DNA from: CANHEE01 sp043777755
GTDB lineage: Bacteria > Bacteroidota > Bacteroidia > Chitinophagales > Saprospiraceae
NCBI GenBank assembly: GCA_043777755.1
Contig: JAYWHK010000205.1
Coordinates: forward strand, 1-23,271
DNA: 23,271 nt
Reading direction: 5' to 3'
The notes beneath the pieces are model-generated. The model worked only from the letters and a program-made list of their open reading frames with translations, was not told the DNA's origin and did not search any database. Both the position numbers and the translations under genes were made by a program. Every line of letters begins with the position of its first letter. Positions within the stretch are counted from its first letter, which is position 1. Positions 1-7,515 of the stretch are shown here, piece after piece.

Positions 1-180
1 TCAATTTTTTATTTTTATAAAAATTATAAAAAAATTATAAAATTTTAGTGTCAAAAAAAATTATGCCTAAAATTTCAAAAACTGGAACATCGAGTAGTAG
101 ATATACCCAACCTTTTTCACACAAGAAACGTCTTATTTTAGAATACAAATCACCTTTATTTTTACACTATAAAATTCAGT
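1..180. other. AT-rich window edge, no supported gene
   Basis: The first ~50 bases are almost purely A/T and no reading frame enters from the left. A GTG-started frame at 48-230 would encode 60 residues, but it resembles nothing I know and overlaps the lipoprotein start, so I do not call it. The stretch probably holds the promoter of the lipoprotein at 181. I see only a weak candidate (CACCTTTA near 155) for a Bacteroidota -7 box. The first 14 bases are identical to the last 14 bases of the window. Confidence 0.5.
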
Positions 181-510
181 ATGAACAGAATACCTTTTCT
201 TATACTATTTTCCTTTATTTCTGCTTGTAAAAAAGAAAATGAAGCAACAGACAAAACAATTCCAGCTTGTATTCGCAGTAAAGTGATTGACGATTCATTG
301 ACCAAAGTCAAAACCATAAGGGTTCAAAAAATTGGCAATGAATTGCACTATTGGTTGAATACAGATTATGGACACTTTGATGGAATAGAATACGTTGTGA
401 ACAATTCTTGCGATACACTGTGTCGTATAAGTGGAGAACAGTTACCGTCACCAAATGCCTGTTACTCTAACTATTACTTTGAAAAATGGGAAATTATTTG
501 GCAAAAGTAA
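181..510 (+). CDS. Small secreted lipoprotein, possibly DUF6970-like
   Basis: A 109-residue protein with a short signal peptide and a lipobox, I-S-A-C, placing the lipidated cysteine at residue 16, so it is probably anchored in the inner or outer membrane. The mature part has an early P-A-C motif (about residues 27-30), a central 'V..I...LHYWLN' strand region and a 'NNSCDTLCRISG' cysteine pair near residues 75-85. This order of an N-terminal Cys, a Tyr-rich strand and a Cys-x3-Cys turn resembles the small Bacteroidota lipoproteins grouped as DUF6970, but I recall that pattern only loosely. The ATG at 181 is the only start that gives a signal peptide. The gene stands alone, and the inverted-repeat element at 529 begins 18 bases after the stop. 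Function unknown. Confidence 0.7.
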   Translation: MNRIPFLILFSFISACKKENEATDKTIPACIRSKVIDDSLTKVKTIRVQKIGNELHYWLNTDYGHFDGIEYVVNNSCDTLCRISGEQLPSPNACYSNYYFEKWEIIWQK

Positions 511-528
511 AAACCACAACAGATTTGC

Positions 529-721
529 ATTAATCGGTTGTATAACAAATTTACAGTTTATTTTATAGCTTTGGGATTCTTGTCAAATTCTTCGACTTTC
601 GAGAGTCGATAGTCGAAAAATTAGTCTTTACTTTCGACTTTCGACTCTCGAAATTACAAAAAGTTTGCACAGGGACAAAATTTTTGTAATTCGATGTAAA
701 TTTGTTATACACCCCATTAAT
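529..721. mobile_element. MITE-like element with ~27-bp terminal inverted repeats
   Basis: Bases 539-555 and 695-711 are perfect 17-bp inverted repeats. They extend outward imperfectly so that 529-534 and 716-721 (both ATTAAT) also pair. If the TA at 531-532 and 718-719 is read as a duplicated target, the element has 23-bp terminal repeats with two mismatches around a ~185-bp core. TA duplication is the habit of IS630/mariner-type elements, so a non-autonomous IS630-like MITE is a reasonable guess. The core holds two further stem-loops (597-653 and 648-694). No transposase is encoded. The right end contains the stop codon of the amidohydrolase gene (717-719). The repeat structure is seen directly; the mobile nature is inferred. 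Confidence 0.55.
597..653. repeat. 22-bp near-perfect palindrome inside the MITE-like element
   Basis: Arms 597-618 and 632-653 are inverted copies with one mismatch (21 of 22 pairs) around a 13-base loop. The arms are built from the short word TCGACT/TTTCGA. A second, overlapping stem pairs 648-662 with 681-694 (one base gap), so the two structures are mutually exclusive over a few bases. The stem could act as a transcription barrier between the two convergent genes here, but no U-run follows either arm directly. Confidence 0.75.
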
Positions 722-2180
722 CTGAGTGAGCGCCTGAGCTATTATTTCTGTAGTCAAGTGGAGGTTTTCTATCACCTGCAAGTGATTTGTATTGAAAATT
801 AGTACCACGAGCTTTGTCAAATTCAGCTTTGCCAGCTTCTATAAGTTTTGGGTCGGTGAACAAATCAAGCCCCATACCTGTAAGGGTTTTGGCGGCAACC
901 ATCATGCCTTTTGTTCCAATTTCAGTACCACCACAAGCGACTGCTTGCCAAGAGTGCGCTGCTGTTCCTGGTATCCATGTTGCAGTACGTAGACCAACAG
1001 TCGGCACTACCCAACTCACATCACCAACATCTGTTGAGCCGCTTCCGCCTTTTCTCCCAACTACAAAAGGCTCTACTTTTGAAGCATCTTCCAAGGACGG
1101 ACGGTCTTTTGCAGGAAAAGATTCTTGTATTTTTAACCCAAATGCTTTTTCTGAATCGTTGTAAGTAACACCTCCGACACGGGTCAGATTGCTGTGCATT
1201 TGCTTTGCCAACGGCACAATAGGCAACAAATCATAAACGCCATTTACAACTTCCATTTCTACATTGGTTTCTGTTCCCATTGCAGCACCGTTTGCGCATT
1301 TGTTAAGGCGGTCAAAAATCTCACGGCAAATTTCACGATTTGGGTGACGTACATAGTAATACACTTCTGCGTAATCGGGTACAACATTTGGAGCTTTACC
1401 ACCATCGGTAATCACATAGTGAATCCGAGTTTCCTGTGGAATATGTTCACGCATCATGTTCACCATATTGTTCATTGCTTCTACGCCATCAAGCGCAGAC
1501 CGACCACGGTCAGGCGAAGCCGCTGCATGAGCCGCTTGACCTCGAAAACGAAATTTTGCAGAAATATTTGCCAAAGAAGAAGCTGCATCTGCTGCATTTG
1601 AGCTTGCAGGATGCCAGTGCATCACTACATCAACGCCTTCCAAAAGTCCCGCACGAACCATATATACTTTGCCACCACCGCCTTCTTCGGCAGGCGTGCC
1701 ATAGATTTTGATTGTACCAGATAGTTTATTGGCTTGTAGCTGATTTTTTAATTCTATTGCCGATGCCATGGAAGCTACACCAAAAAGATGATGTCCGCAA
1801 CCATGTCCACCTGCACCTTTCCGAAATTTTTTGGTCGGTTCTGCTTCTTGTGCAAGACCTGGCAACGCATCAAATTCTGCTAAAATTCCTATCACAGGTT
1901 TTCCAGAACCATACGTAGCGACAAAAGCTGTTGGCATATCCGCTACACCAGCTTTTACTTCAAAACCATTGGTTTTCAAGGTGTTTTGCAACGCTGCGGA
2001 GCTTTTGGTTTCTTGATAACCCAGTTCGGCGTGTTGCCAAATCTGCAAGGCAAGATTTTTGTATTCAGCATAACGGCTGTCAATGGCTTTGTCCGCAGCA
2101 TTTTTCATTGCATCAATATTTTGACAAATGCTTTTGCTGCTAAAAGCTAAAAAAACGAGTAAAAAAGTGATTTTTTGCAT
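717..2180 (-). CDS. Exported M20-family amidohydrolase, AbgB-like
   Basis: A 487-residue M20/M28-fold metal-dependent amidohydrolase, closest in pattern to AbgB (p-aminobenzoyl-glutamate hydrolase subunit B) and related aminoacylases. Metal-site motifs are visible: GHGCGHH at residues 125-131, GTPAEEGGGGK at 161-171 and HWHP at 188-191, with a late A-H-S-W providing the last His. The GQAAHAAASPDRGRSALDG stretch around 214-232 is the dimerisation (lid) domain entry. A signal peptide (residues 1-20, cut before QNIDA) shows export, unlike cytoplasmic E. coli AbgB. Substrate cannot be read from sequence; N-acyl or p-aminobenzoyl amino acids are plausible. The ATG at 2180 is supported by the signal peptide. 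A -7 box, TACCTTTG, lies ~67 bases upstream. The TAA stop lies in the terminal repeat of the MITE-like element, so the last few residues may be acquired. Confidence 0.9.
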   Translation of the reverse strand: MQKITFLLVFLAFSSKSICQNIDAMKNAADKAIDSRYAEYKNLALQIWQHAELGYQETKSSAALQNTLKTNGFEVKAGVADMPTAFVATYGSGKPVIGILAEFDALPGLAQEAEPTKKFRKGAGGHGCGHHLFGVASMASAIELKNQLQANKLSGTIKIYGTPAEEGGGGKVYMVRAGLLEGVDVVMHWHPASSNAADAASSLANISAKFRFRGQAAHAAASPDRGRSALDGVEAMNNMVNMMREHIPQETRIHYVITDGGKAPNVVPDYAEVYYYVRHPNREICREIFDRLNKCANGAAMGTETNVEMEVVNGVYDLLPIVPLAKQMHSNLTRVGGVTYNDSEKAFGLKIQESFPAKDRPSLEDASKVEPFVVGRKGGSGSTDVGDVSWVVPTVGLRTATWIPGTAAHSWQAVACGGTEIGTKGMMVAAKTLTGMGLDLFTDPKLIEAGKAEFDKARGTNFQYKSLAGDRKPPLDYRNNSSGAHSD

Positions 2181-2246
2181 ATATTTTTGTTTTAAATAAT
2201 TTAGTCCGAGGACTTATGCGGATTAGTATTAAGTTTGAACTTTAAC

Positions 2247-2254
2247 CAAAGGTA
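2247..2254 (-). promoter_or_regulatory. -7 box of the amidohydrolase promoter
   Basis: On the minus strand this reads TACCTTTG, an exact match to the Bacteroidota sigma-A -7 consensus TAnnTTTG. A matching -33 TTTG is not evident in the A/T-rich upstream sequence. The predicted start gives a ~60-nt leader. Confidence 0.5.
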
Positions 2255-2501
2255 GAAAATAATTTATTGAAAATTATTTTTTTACTAAAATATCTGGTTT
2301 TTAAAATTTTTGCGTTAGCTGTAAGGTCTTATAATTACAAAAAAATAAAAGAAGCAAACTATTTTAATATAAAATAGTTACATATTTTTTTGAAAAATAC
2401 ATATCATTATATATTGTCACTAAATACAATATTTTATTTATTTTATTCATATAAAAATCAATTTATAAATCTGATAATCAGTAATTTAAAAAAAAGTTGT
2501 G

Positions 2502-2574
2502 TTTGATTCGCTTCAAATTCAGCAAAAATTTTTATTATTTTTTTATAAAAAAACCTTATTTGATTCGCTTCAAA
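2502..2574. repeat. Two copies of a 16-bp semi-palindromic word upstream of the glycine-rich protein gene
   Basis: TTTGATTCGCTTCAAA is present at 2502-2517 and again at 2559-2574 on the same strand, 57 bases apart. Each copy has inverted ends (TTTGA...TCAAA), as an operator for a dimeric regulator would. The second copy is nested in a larger imperfect palindrome (2553-2562 with 2571-2580, one mismatch). They lie ~85 and ~155 bases before the start codon. The repeats are seen directly; a regulatory role is only inferred. Confidence 0.5.
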
Positions 2575-2657
2575 CAAGGTGAAGGAGTTGTGTTTTTATT
2601 TGAAAAAATTATACTAAAAAAACCTTTTTTTTACTTTTTTAAAACCTTATTTAACGC

Positions 2658-5030
2658 ATGATTTTTAGAAATAACCTTTTGAAAATAAGCCTTTTGATGA
2701 TGCTTATTTGTTCATTCAGCACTATTTTTGCTCAATATGGCAACGGTGCTGATGGCGCATCAACTGTTAGTGGTGCGAGTAACTTATCCCTTACTGCAAC
2801 CAATGTAACTGCTATTTCTGGTAGTGCATTGACGACACTGAGTTCGGCTGGATTCGCTGCCAACGACGAAATTTTACTGATTCAAATGACGGGAAACACT
2901 GGAAATGAAGGGAATTGGGAACAACTAAAAGTTGCTTCTGTCAGCGGCTCAACAGTGACTTTGAGCAGCGCACCTACCAAAACTTACGATGCAGCTACTC
3001 AAAAAGTTCAGCTCATCAAACTTCCTCAATACAGCGATGTAATCGTTAACGGAACACTTACGACATCAGCTTGGAATGGCTCTACGGGTGGTGTTTTGAC
3101 TTTCATGGCAAACAATGATTTTACCATCAATACTGGTGGAAAGTTGGACATGATTGGCAAAGGTTTTAGCGGTACGAATGGAGGTACGGGTGGAAGTGGC
3201 GGCACTGGCGGAAGCTCAGGCATACATGGCGACCCTGCAACCGTTGGCGGAAGTACAGGCACTGGCGGACAAGGTGTTTTTGGCGGTGCTAATGGTGCTG
3301 CCACGGGTGGAACAGCGATGGCAATTGTTCCCGTTTTGAACCCTAATGTACCTGGTGCAGGTATTCCAGCTACAAATGCAAGCAATAAACCAGCAAAACG
3401 CTATCTTTTAGGTGCTGGTGGTACTGGTGGAAATGCTGGTATTGGTGGTATCGGAGCTGGCGGCGGTGGCGGTGGCGGCGACCAAACGACCACAAGTATA
3501 AATGGTACAGATGGAGCAATTGGCGGTGCGGGTGGTGCTGGTGGCAACGGTGGCAATGGAGGAATTGGCGGTGGATTGATTTTGATTTTTGTCAAAAATT
3601 TTGTTGCAGCTCCTTCTGGGCTTCAATTTTGTTTAGGCGGTACGGCTGGCACTAGTGGCACAGCTGCTACCAGCGGTAGTACTGGCGGACTTGGCGGCAA
3701 TGGCGGCGGTCGTGAATGTAATGGGAAAGGCGGCGGCGGCGGCGGCGGCAATGGTGCAGGTGGCGGCTCGGGCGGCTCGGGCGGCAATGGTGGTGCTGGT
3801 GGTTTTGTCTATATTAAAAAAGCTACGGGCAGTACATTGACCGCTTCGATGGTTGGTCTTTCTGGTGGTGCTGGTGGTACTGGTGGTACGAAAGGCGTTG
3901 GTGGTGCTGGTGGCGCAAATGGAACGGACACTGCTCCTTCTTGTTTGCCTTGCGGAACGCCAACGGGTACTTGTGGGACAGCAAGTTTGTTGGCTGGATT
4001 AAATTATCTCAATTTTACTGCAAATAGTTCTTATCCTCCAAATACACCTCCTGCCAATCCAACCAATTATCAGATGTACAGTACTGTGCCTACGGTTGGT
4101 TTTGGTATTGGTGATGCGACAACCATAACAGACTGTGGAGGAACAAATACCTATACAAGTGTGGCAATTGGACAAAATTTTACCCCAGGTACATTAACTT
4201 TGCAAAGCTATAATCTATATAGTACAACAGGTACAAGAACAACTTTACTTGATTTTTGCAATTCACTCTATGGCCCAGGAGGAGCAGGAGCTGTTTATAC
4301 GGATATTTCTTTCACCGATTTGGCAGGAAATGTTTGGATTAGAGATTGTTACGCTTCGGTTTGTGGTGCAAGGACAACTTCTTCTCCTGGACCAGATGGC
4401 GGTGATGGTGGTGGCGGCGGTGCCCCAGGTGATGGTGATTTTGATTCAGAAAGTGTTGTTCCTTTGCCTATCAAATTAGTGGCTTTTGAAGGTAGAAAAG
4501 AAAACAATCAAGTGCGTTTGGATTGGAAAACGGCTTTGGAAGTTAATTTTACTGGTTTTGAAATTCAAAAAAGTATGGACGGTATTCGTTTTGAAAAAAT
4601 TGCTTTTTCAGATGCCAAAGGCAAAAATGGCAATGGCGCAACGTATTTTTTCTTGGATAAAAACAATGATGCGAATAAAAATTGTTATTACCAACTAAAA
4701 GCATTGGATCAAGATGGAAGAAATGAATTTTCAAAAATAATTGCTATCAGTGCCAATAAAACAAATGGATTAGAAAACATAGAGATTGGACCTGTTCCAA
4801 CGAATCGTCTTTTGAATGTTCGCTACAATAGCGCTGAAAACATGACATTAGAAATACTTATTGTCAATAATTTAGGTGAAATTGTCAAAAAACAAAGCGT
4901 TGAAAGCGGAATTGGTCAAAATTATTTTGATGTAGATGTAGAAAATTTAGCAGTTGGAATGTATCATATCCGATTCTCCAATGAAAGTAATAAAGATAGT
5001 GTGTTGAAAATGTTTATTAAAAAGGAATAA
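2658..5030 (+). CDS. Glycine-rich T9SS-secreted surface protein
   Basis: A 790-residue exported protein. Residues 1-25 are a signal peptide. Residues ~28-165 form a serine/threonine/valine-rich beta region. Residues ~170-425 are extremely glycine-rich (GGxGGxGG runs, including a stretch of seven Gly) and are interrupted by short hydrophobic strands that look like one repeating unit (about 144-171, 303-328 and 378-405). A cysteine-containing region follows (about 325-570, Cys at 325, 354, 429, 432, 439, 493, 534, 564 and 569). Then comes a pre-sorting module beginning PLPIKLVAFEGR (602-613), and a type A T9SS sorting domain from about 706 to the C-terminal KMFIKKE. The protein is therefore expected in the outer membrane lumen, then on the cell surface or released. 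Glycine-rich beta-solenoids of this kind suggest an adhesin or sheath role, but no enzyme motif is visible. It is a single-gene unit closed by the terminator at 5067. Confidence 0.85.
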   Translation: MIFRNNLLKISLLMMLICSFSTIFAQYGNGADGASTVSGASNLSLTATNVTAISGSALTTLSSAGFAANDEILLIQMTGNTGNEGNWEQLKVASVSGSTVTLSSAPTKTYDAATQKVQLIKLPQYSDVIVNGTLTTSAWNGSTGGVLTFMANNDFTINTGGKLDMIGKGFSGTNGGTGGSGGTGGSSGIHGDPATVGGSTGTGGQGVFGGANGAATGGTAMAIVPVLNPNVPGAGIPATNASNKPAKRYLLGAGGTGGNAGIGGIGAGGGGGGGDQTTTSINGTDGAIGGAGGAGGNGGNGGIGGGLILIFVKNFVAAPSGLQFCLGGTAGTSGTAATSGSTGGLGGNGGGRECNGKGGGGGGGNGAGGGSGGSGGNGGAGGFVYIKKATGSTLTASMVGLSGGAGGTGGTKGVGGAGGANGTDTAPSCLPCGTPTGTCGTASLLAGLNYLNFTANSSYPPNTPPANPTNYQMYSTVPTVGFGIGDATTITDCGGTNTYTSVAIGQNFTPGTLTLQSYNLYSTTGTRTTLLDFCNSLYGPGGAGAVYTDISFTDLAGNVWIRDCYASVCGARTTSSPGPDGGDGGGGGAPGDGDFDSESVVPLPIKLVAFEGRKENNQVRLDWKTALEVNFTGFEIQKSMDGIRFEKIAFSDAKGKNGNGATYFFLDKNNDANKNCYYQLKALDQDGRNEFSKIIAISANKTNGLENIEIGPVPTNRLLNVRYNSAENMTLEILIVNNLGEIVKKQSVESGIGQNYFDVDVENLAVGMYHIRFSNESNKDSVLKMFIKKE

Positions 5031-5066
5031 TCATTTTTAGGTTCAAATTTTTTGATTTTTATATTG

Positions 5067-5103
5067 ATTGCCTTGTATTGAACGAAATACAGGGCAATTT
5101 TTT
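5067..5103 (+). terminator. Intrinsic terminator of the glycine-rich protein gene
   Basis: A 13-bp stem (5067-5079 with 5086-5098, one G-U type pair) around a 6-base loop is followed by a run of six T. It sits 36 bases after the stop codon. The opposite strand lacks a U-run, so it serves mainly the plus-strand gene. Confidence 0.85.
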
Positions 5104-5164
5104 AGTGCATACAAACTTTTTCAACTCTCCTAAAAGAGCTTTATTCTTAAGATGCAAAATGTTA

Positions 5165-5728
5165 TTATTTCATAATTATTTTATCCAAAATATCTTCTTT
5201 TCCAAGTCTGAAAACAAATATTTCGCCAAATTCTACAGGGATTTTGAAGATATTTTGCAGCGGAATTTCTAAGAGATAAGCCCATGTACAGCGAATAACT
5301 CCTGCGTGAGTTACCAGTAAAACTTTTTTCAAATCTTGTTTTTCTCGCAAATCATCTAAAAAAGATTTTACCCGAAAGAAAAGGTCGCTTAGATTTTCGC
5401 CATTTGGTGTTCGAGTATGGACGAAATCTTGCATCCAATCATTGAGCTTATCTTGGTCAATATCGTCCCATTTTTGATTCTCCCAATCACCAAAATTCAT
5501 TTCCATAAGACGTGAATCTACTTGTATATTGCCCAGATTAAGGTTTTTTGCCAATTTTTGACAACGTTGCAAAGGACTACAAAAAACTGCATCAAAATCA
5601 GAAGCTAATCTTTTTTGGTAAAAATCGACTTCTTCTGAAAAGGTTTCTGCCAAATTGACTTCGCTTTGTCCATAACAAACACCTTCAACGTCAGCGACTT
5701 TTGTATGTCGAATTACATAAATTTCCAT
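5165..5728 (-). CDS. cobC: Alpha-ribazole phosphatase-like histidine phosphatase (CobC)
   Basis: A 187-residue histidine phosphatase superfamily protein that by context removes the 5'-phosphate at the last step of cobalamin nucleotide-loop assembly. The catalytic RHT motif is at residues 7-9, SPLQRCQ at 51-57 supplies the phosphate-binding Arg, the proton donor Glu lies in LMEMNFGDWE (74-83), and the second catalytic His is in VTHAGVIR (139-146). The frame is open 20 codons further upstream, but the ATG at 5728 starts exactly at the conserved M-E-I-Y-V-I-R-H beta-strand and is chosen. This start lies inside cobS, giving a 16-base overlap and probable translational coupling. The family is broad (phosphoglycerate mutase-like), so the specific activity rests on its position as the last gene of the riboswitch-controlled cob operon. 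Confidence 0.88.
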   Translation of the reverse strand: MEIYVIRHTKVADVEGVCYGQSEVNLAETFSEEVDFYQKRLASDFDAVFCSPLQRCQKLAKNLNLGNIQVDSRLMEMNFGDWENQKWDDIDQDKLNDWMQDFVHTRTPNGENLSDLFFRVKSFLDDLREKQDLKKVLLVTHAGVIRCTWAYLLEIPLQNIFKIPVEFGEIFVFRLGKEDILDKIIMK

Positions 5729-6501
5729 ACGGCTAAAAAAGTTAAAAGGCAAACACATTCTGCCAATTGCTCGACAGTTCCTAAGCAATCGCCTGTGTAA
5801 CCGTCAATCCATTTGTTAAAATAACGTTTTGAGTAAAAATATAAAATTCCCAACGGAAAAACAACCGCTACAAACTGCCAATGAAAAAAACTTAGCACAA
5901 CAAGTGGCAACAGTCCAAAAAAGTATGCGCCCATGATTTCTTTGTAGGAATGTGCTTTGGCAATAGGTTTGGCTTTACTGTCTTCATCAGCCCTTGAATA
6001 CTGTTCGGTAAAGACAATATTAATGGCAGTAAGCCTTGCCAAAGCATGATAAGTGACAAAAATCAAGAAAATCAATACAAAATCACGAGGTTCATTTTTG
6101 AGTAAAATGCCTTCGAGCGCATAGAATTTTAAGCCAAAAAGAAAAATCAACGCAATAACGCCATAAGCACCAACTCGGCTGTCTTTCATAATGTCTAAAA
6201 TCTTTTCTTTTGTCCAGCCACCACCAAAACCATCAAAAACATCAGCCAATCCGTCTTCGTGAAATGCCCCAGTAGTCAAAACACCTGCAATAAGCGAAAA
6301 AATGACTGCAATTGGCAAATCAAATAAAAAAGTCGTTAGCCCAAAAACGACAAATGAAATGCTGCCAACAATCCAACCAATCAGTGGGAAATAACGGGTC
6401 GCTTTGTTGATGTACTCGGGCGAATGATCAATGTCTGACGGACAAGGAATCCTTGTGTAAAACATGAGTGCCGTAAAAAAAATACGTATTTCTTCTTTCA
6501 T
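5713..6501 (-). CDS. cobS: Adenosylcobinamide-GDP ribazoletransferase (cobalamin synthase) CobS
   Basis: A 262-residue integral membrane enzyme that condenses adenosylcobinamide-GDP with alpha-ribazole (or its phosphate) to give adenosylcobalamin (phosphate). Family signatures are clear: R-Y-F-P-L-I-G (36-42), the acidic motif HEDGLADVFDGFGGGW (81-96) that holds the metal-binding Asp/Glu, and KDSRVGAYG (106-114). About six to seven hydrophobic segments follow, consistent with the CobS family, and the length is normal. The ATG at 6501 begins with the typical amphipathic start M-K-E-E-I-R-I-F-F-T-A-L. It follows cobT by 9 bases and overlaps cobC by 16. Confidence 0.95.
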   Translation of the reverse strand: MKEEIRIFFTALMFYTRIPCPSDIDHSPEYINKATRYFPLIGWIVGSISFVVFGLTTFLFDLPIAVIFSLIAGVLTTGAFHEDGLADVFDGFGGGWTKEKILDIMKDSRVGAYGVIALIFLFGLKFYALEGILLKNEPRDFVLIFLIFVTYHALARLTAINIVFTEQYSRADEDSKAKPIAKAHSYKEIMGAYFFGLLPLVVLSFFHWQFVAVVFPLGILYFYSKRYFNKWIDGYTGDCLGTVEQLAECVCLLTFLAVWKFM

Positions 6502-6510
6502 TTTTTTAGA

Positions 6511-7515
6511 TTATTTATTAGATACACCTGCACTTTCAAAGCTCGCCATTTCGTTCAAAAACGCCACGGCACTTTGAACAATTGGATAAGCAACAGCACA
6601 ACCCGAGCCTTCGCCCAAACGCATTTCTAAAGTCAATAAAGGCTTGACTCCAAGATAATTTAACAAGTATTTGTGTCCAAATTCATCACTTAAGTGACAA
6701 AAAACAGCATTTTTCAAAATATCAGGATTGATTTTGTAAGCAACCAAAAATGCTGCTGATGCAATAAAACCATCTACGAGAATGAGCATATTTTTTTTGT
6801 AAGCGGCAAGCATTGCGCCACACATTTGGGCGATTTCAAAACCACCAAAAGTTTGTAAGGCTTCTTCTGCATGGTTTATTTTGCCATGCTTTTCTTGTGC
6901 TTGTTGCAGAATTTCCACTTTGTTTTTCAATTGTTCATCGTTAAGCCCAGTACCTCGTCCTACGCACATTTCAATGGAAAAATCGCAAATCGTACTCATC
7001 AACATGGTTGCAGACGATGTATTGCCAATGCCCATTTCTCCAAAACCGATGATGTTACAACCGTTTTCAGCAATTTTTGCTATGATTTCGCTACTTTTTT
7101 CAAAGCAAAGATTTATCTCCTCTTTGCTCATTGCTTTTTGTTGCAAAAAATTTTGAGTTCCTTTGGCGATTTTGGCATCTATCAAATTGGGATTTTTTTC
7201 AAAATCAAAATTTACACCAGCATCAATAATTTTCAAATCAATGCCGTTTTGTTTAGAAAAAACATTGATGGCAGCACCGCCTTGCAAAAAGTTCATCACC
7301 ATTTGAAAAGTCACTTCTTGCGGATAAGCACTCACGCCTTCTTTTGCGATGCCGTGGTCGCCTGCAAAAACCACTATAGTAGGATTTTTGAGTTCTGGTG
7401 AAAGTGTATTTTGGACGCTACCAATCTGTAACGCTAATTTTTCTAATATTCCCAAAGCTCCTAAAGGCTTGGTTTTAAAATCTATTTTATGTTGAATTTG
7501 TTCTTTTATTGTCAT
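6511..7515 (-). CDS. cobT: Nicotinate-nucleotide--dimethylbenzimidazole phosphoribosyltransferase CobT
   Basis: A 334-residue cytoplasmic enzyme that transfers phosphoribose from nicotinate mononucleotide to the lower-ligand base, making alpha-ribazole phosphate. Visible family motifs include KPxGxLGxLE near residues 16-25, FAGDHGIAxEGVSAYPQEVT (50-69), FLQGGAAINV (77-86), the GFGEMGIGNTSSATML stretch (157-172), GRGTGL (186-191) and LGEGSGCA (300-307), in which E302 matches the catalytic glutamate. Length is normal for the family. The start ATG (7513-7515) overlaps the TGA of the upstream CWC/DUF5522 gene as ATGA, which indicates coupled translation. Which base it uses (dimethylbenzimidazole or another) cannot be read from sequence. 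Confidence 0.97.
   Translation of the reverse strand: MTIKEQIQHKIDFKTKPLGALGILEKLALQIGSVQNTLSPELKNPTIVVFAGDHGIAKEGVSAYPQEVTFQMVMNFLQGGAAINVFSKQNGIDLKIIDAGVNFDFEKNPNLIDAKIAKGTQNFLQQKAMSKEEINLCFEKSSEIIAKIAENGCNIIGFGEMGIGNTSSATMLMSTICDFSIEMCVGRGTGLNDEQLKNKVEILQQAQEKHGKINHAEEALQTFGGFEIAQMCGAMLAAYKKNMLILVDGFIASAAFLVAYKINPDILKNAVFCHLSDEFGHKYLLNYLGVKPLLTLEMRLGEGSGCAVAYPIVQSAVAFLNEMASFESAGVSNK

Larger units (their letters stand above)
2181..2657. other. 477-bp AT-rich divergent intergenic region with degenerate duplications
   Basis: No gene. The left third carries the leader and promoter of the amidohydrolase, including a small hairpin (AGTCC/GGACT, 2203-2214). The right third, upstream of the glycine-rich protein gene, holds repeated words. 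TTTGATTCGCTTCAAA occurs at 2502-2517 and 2559-2574. AGTTGTGTTT occurs at 2495 and 2586, and AAAACCTTATTT at 2550 and 2641, both exactly 91 bases apart. The middle is featureless A/T. Confidence 0.7.

Noticed and set aside
48..230. 60-codon frame at the left edge
   Set aside because: It begins with GTG in A/T-rich DNA, overlaps the lipoprotein start and has no recognisable sequence or signal.
563..820. 85-codon minus-strand frame
   Set aside because: It runs through the palindromic element and into the 3' end of the amidohydrolase gene in another frame; it is translation of repeat DNA.
3401..3626. Proline- or threonine-rich antisense frames in the glycine-rich gene
   Set aside because: They are complements of GGC/GGT repeats and have no independent start or family signal.
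3170..3920. GGC/GGT-rich stretch as a CRISPR or tandem DNA repeat array
   Set aside because: There is no fixed repeat length or spacer pattern; it is codon-level repetition of glycine within a coding frame.
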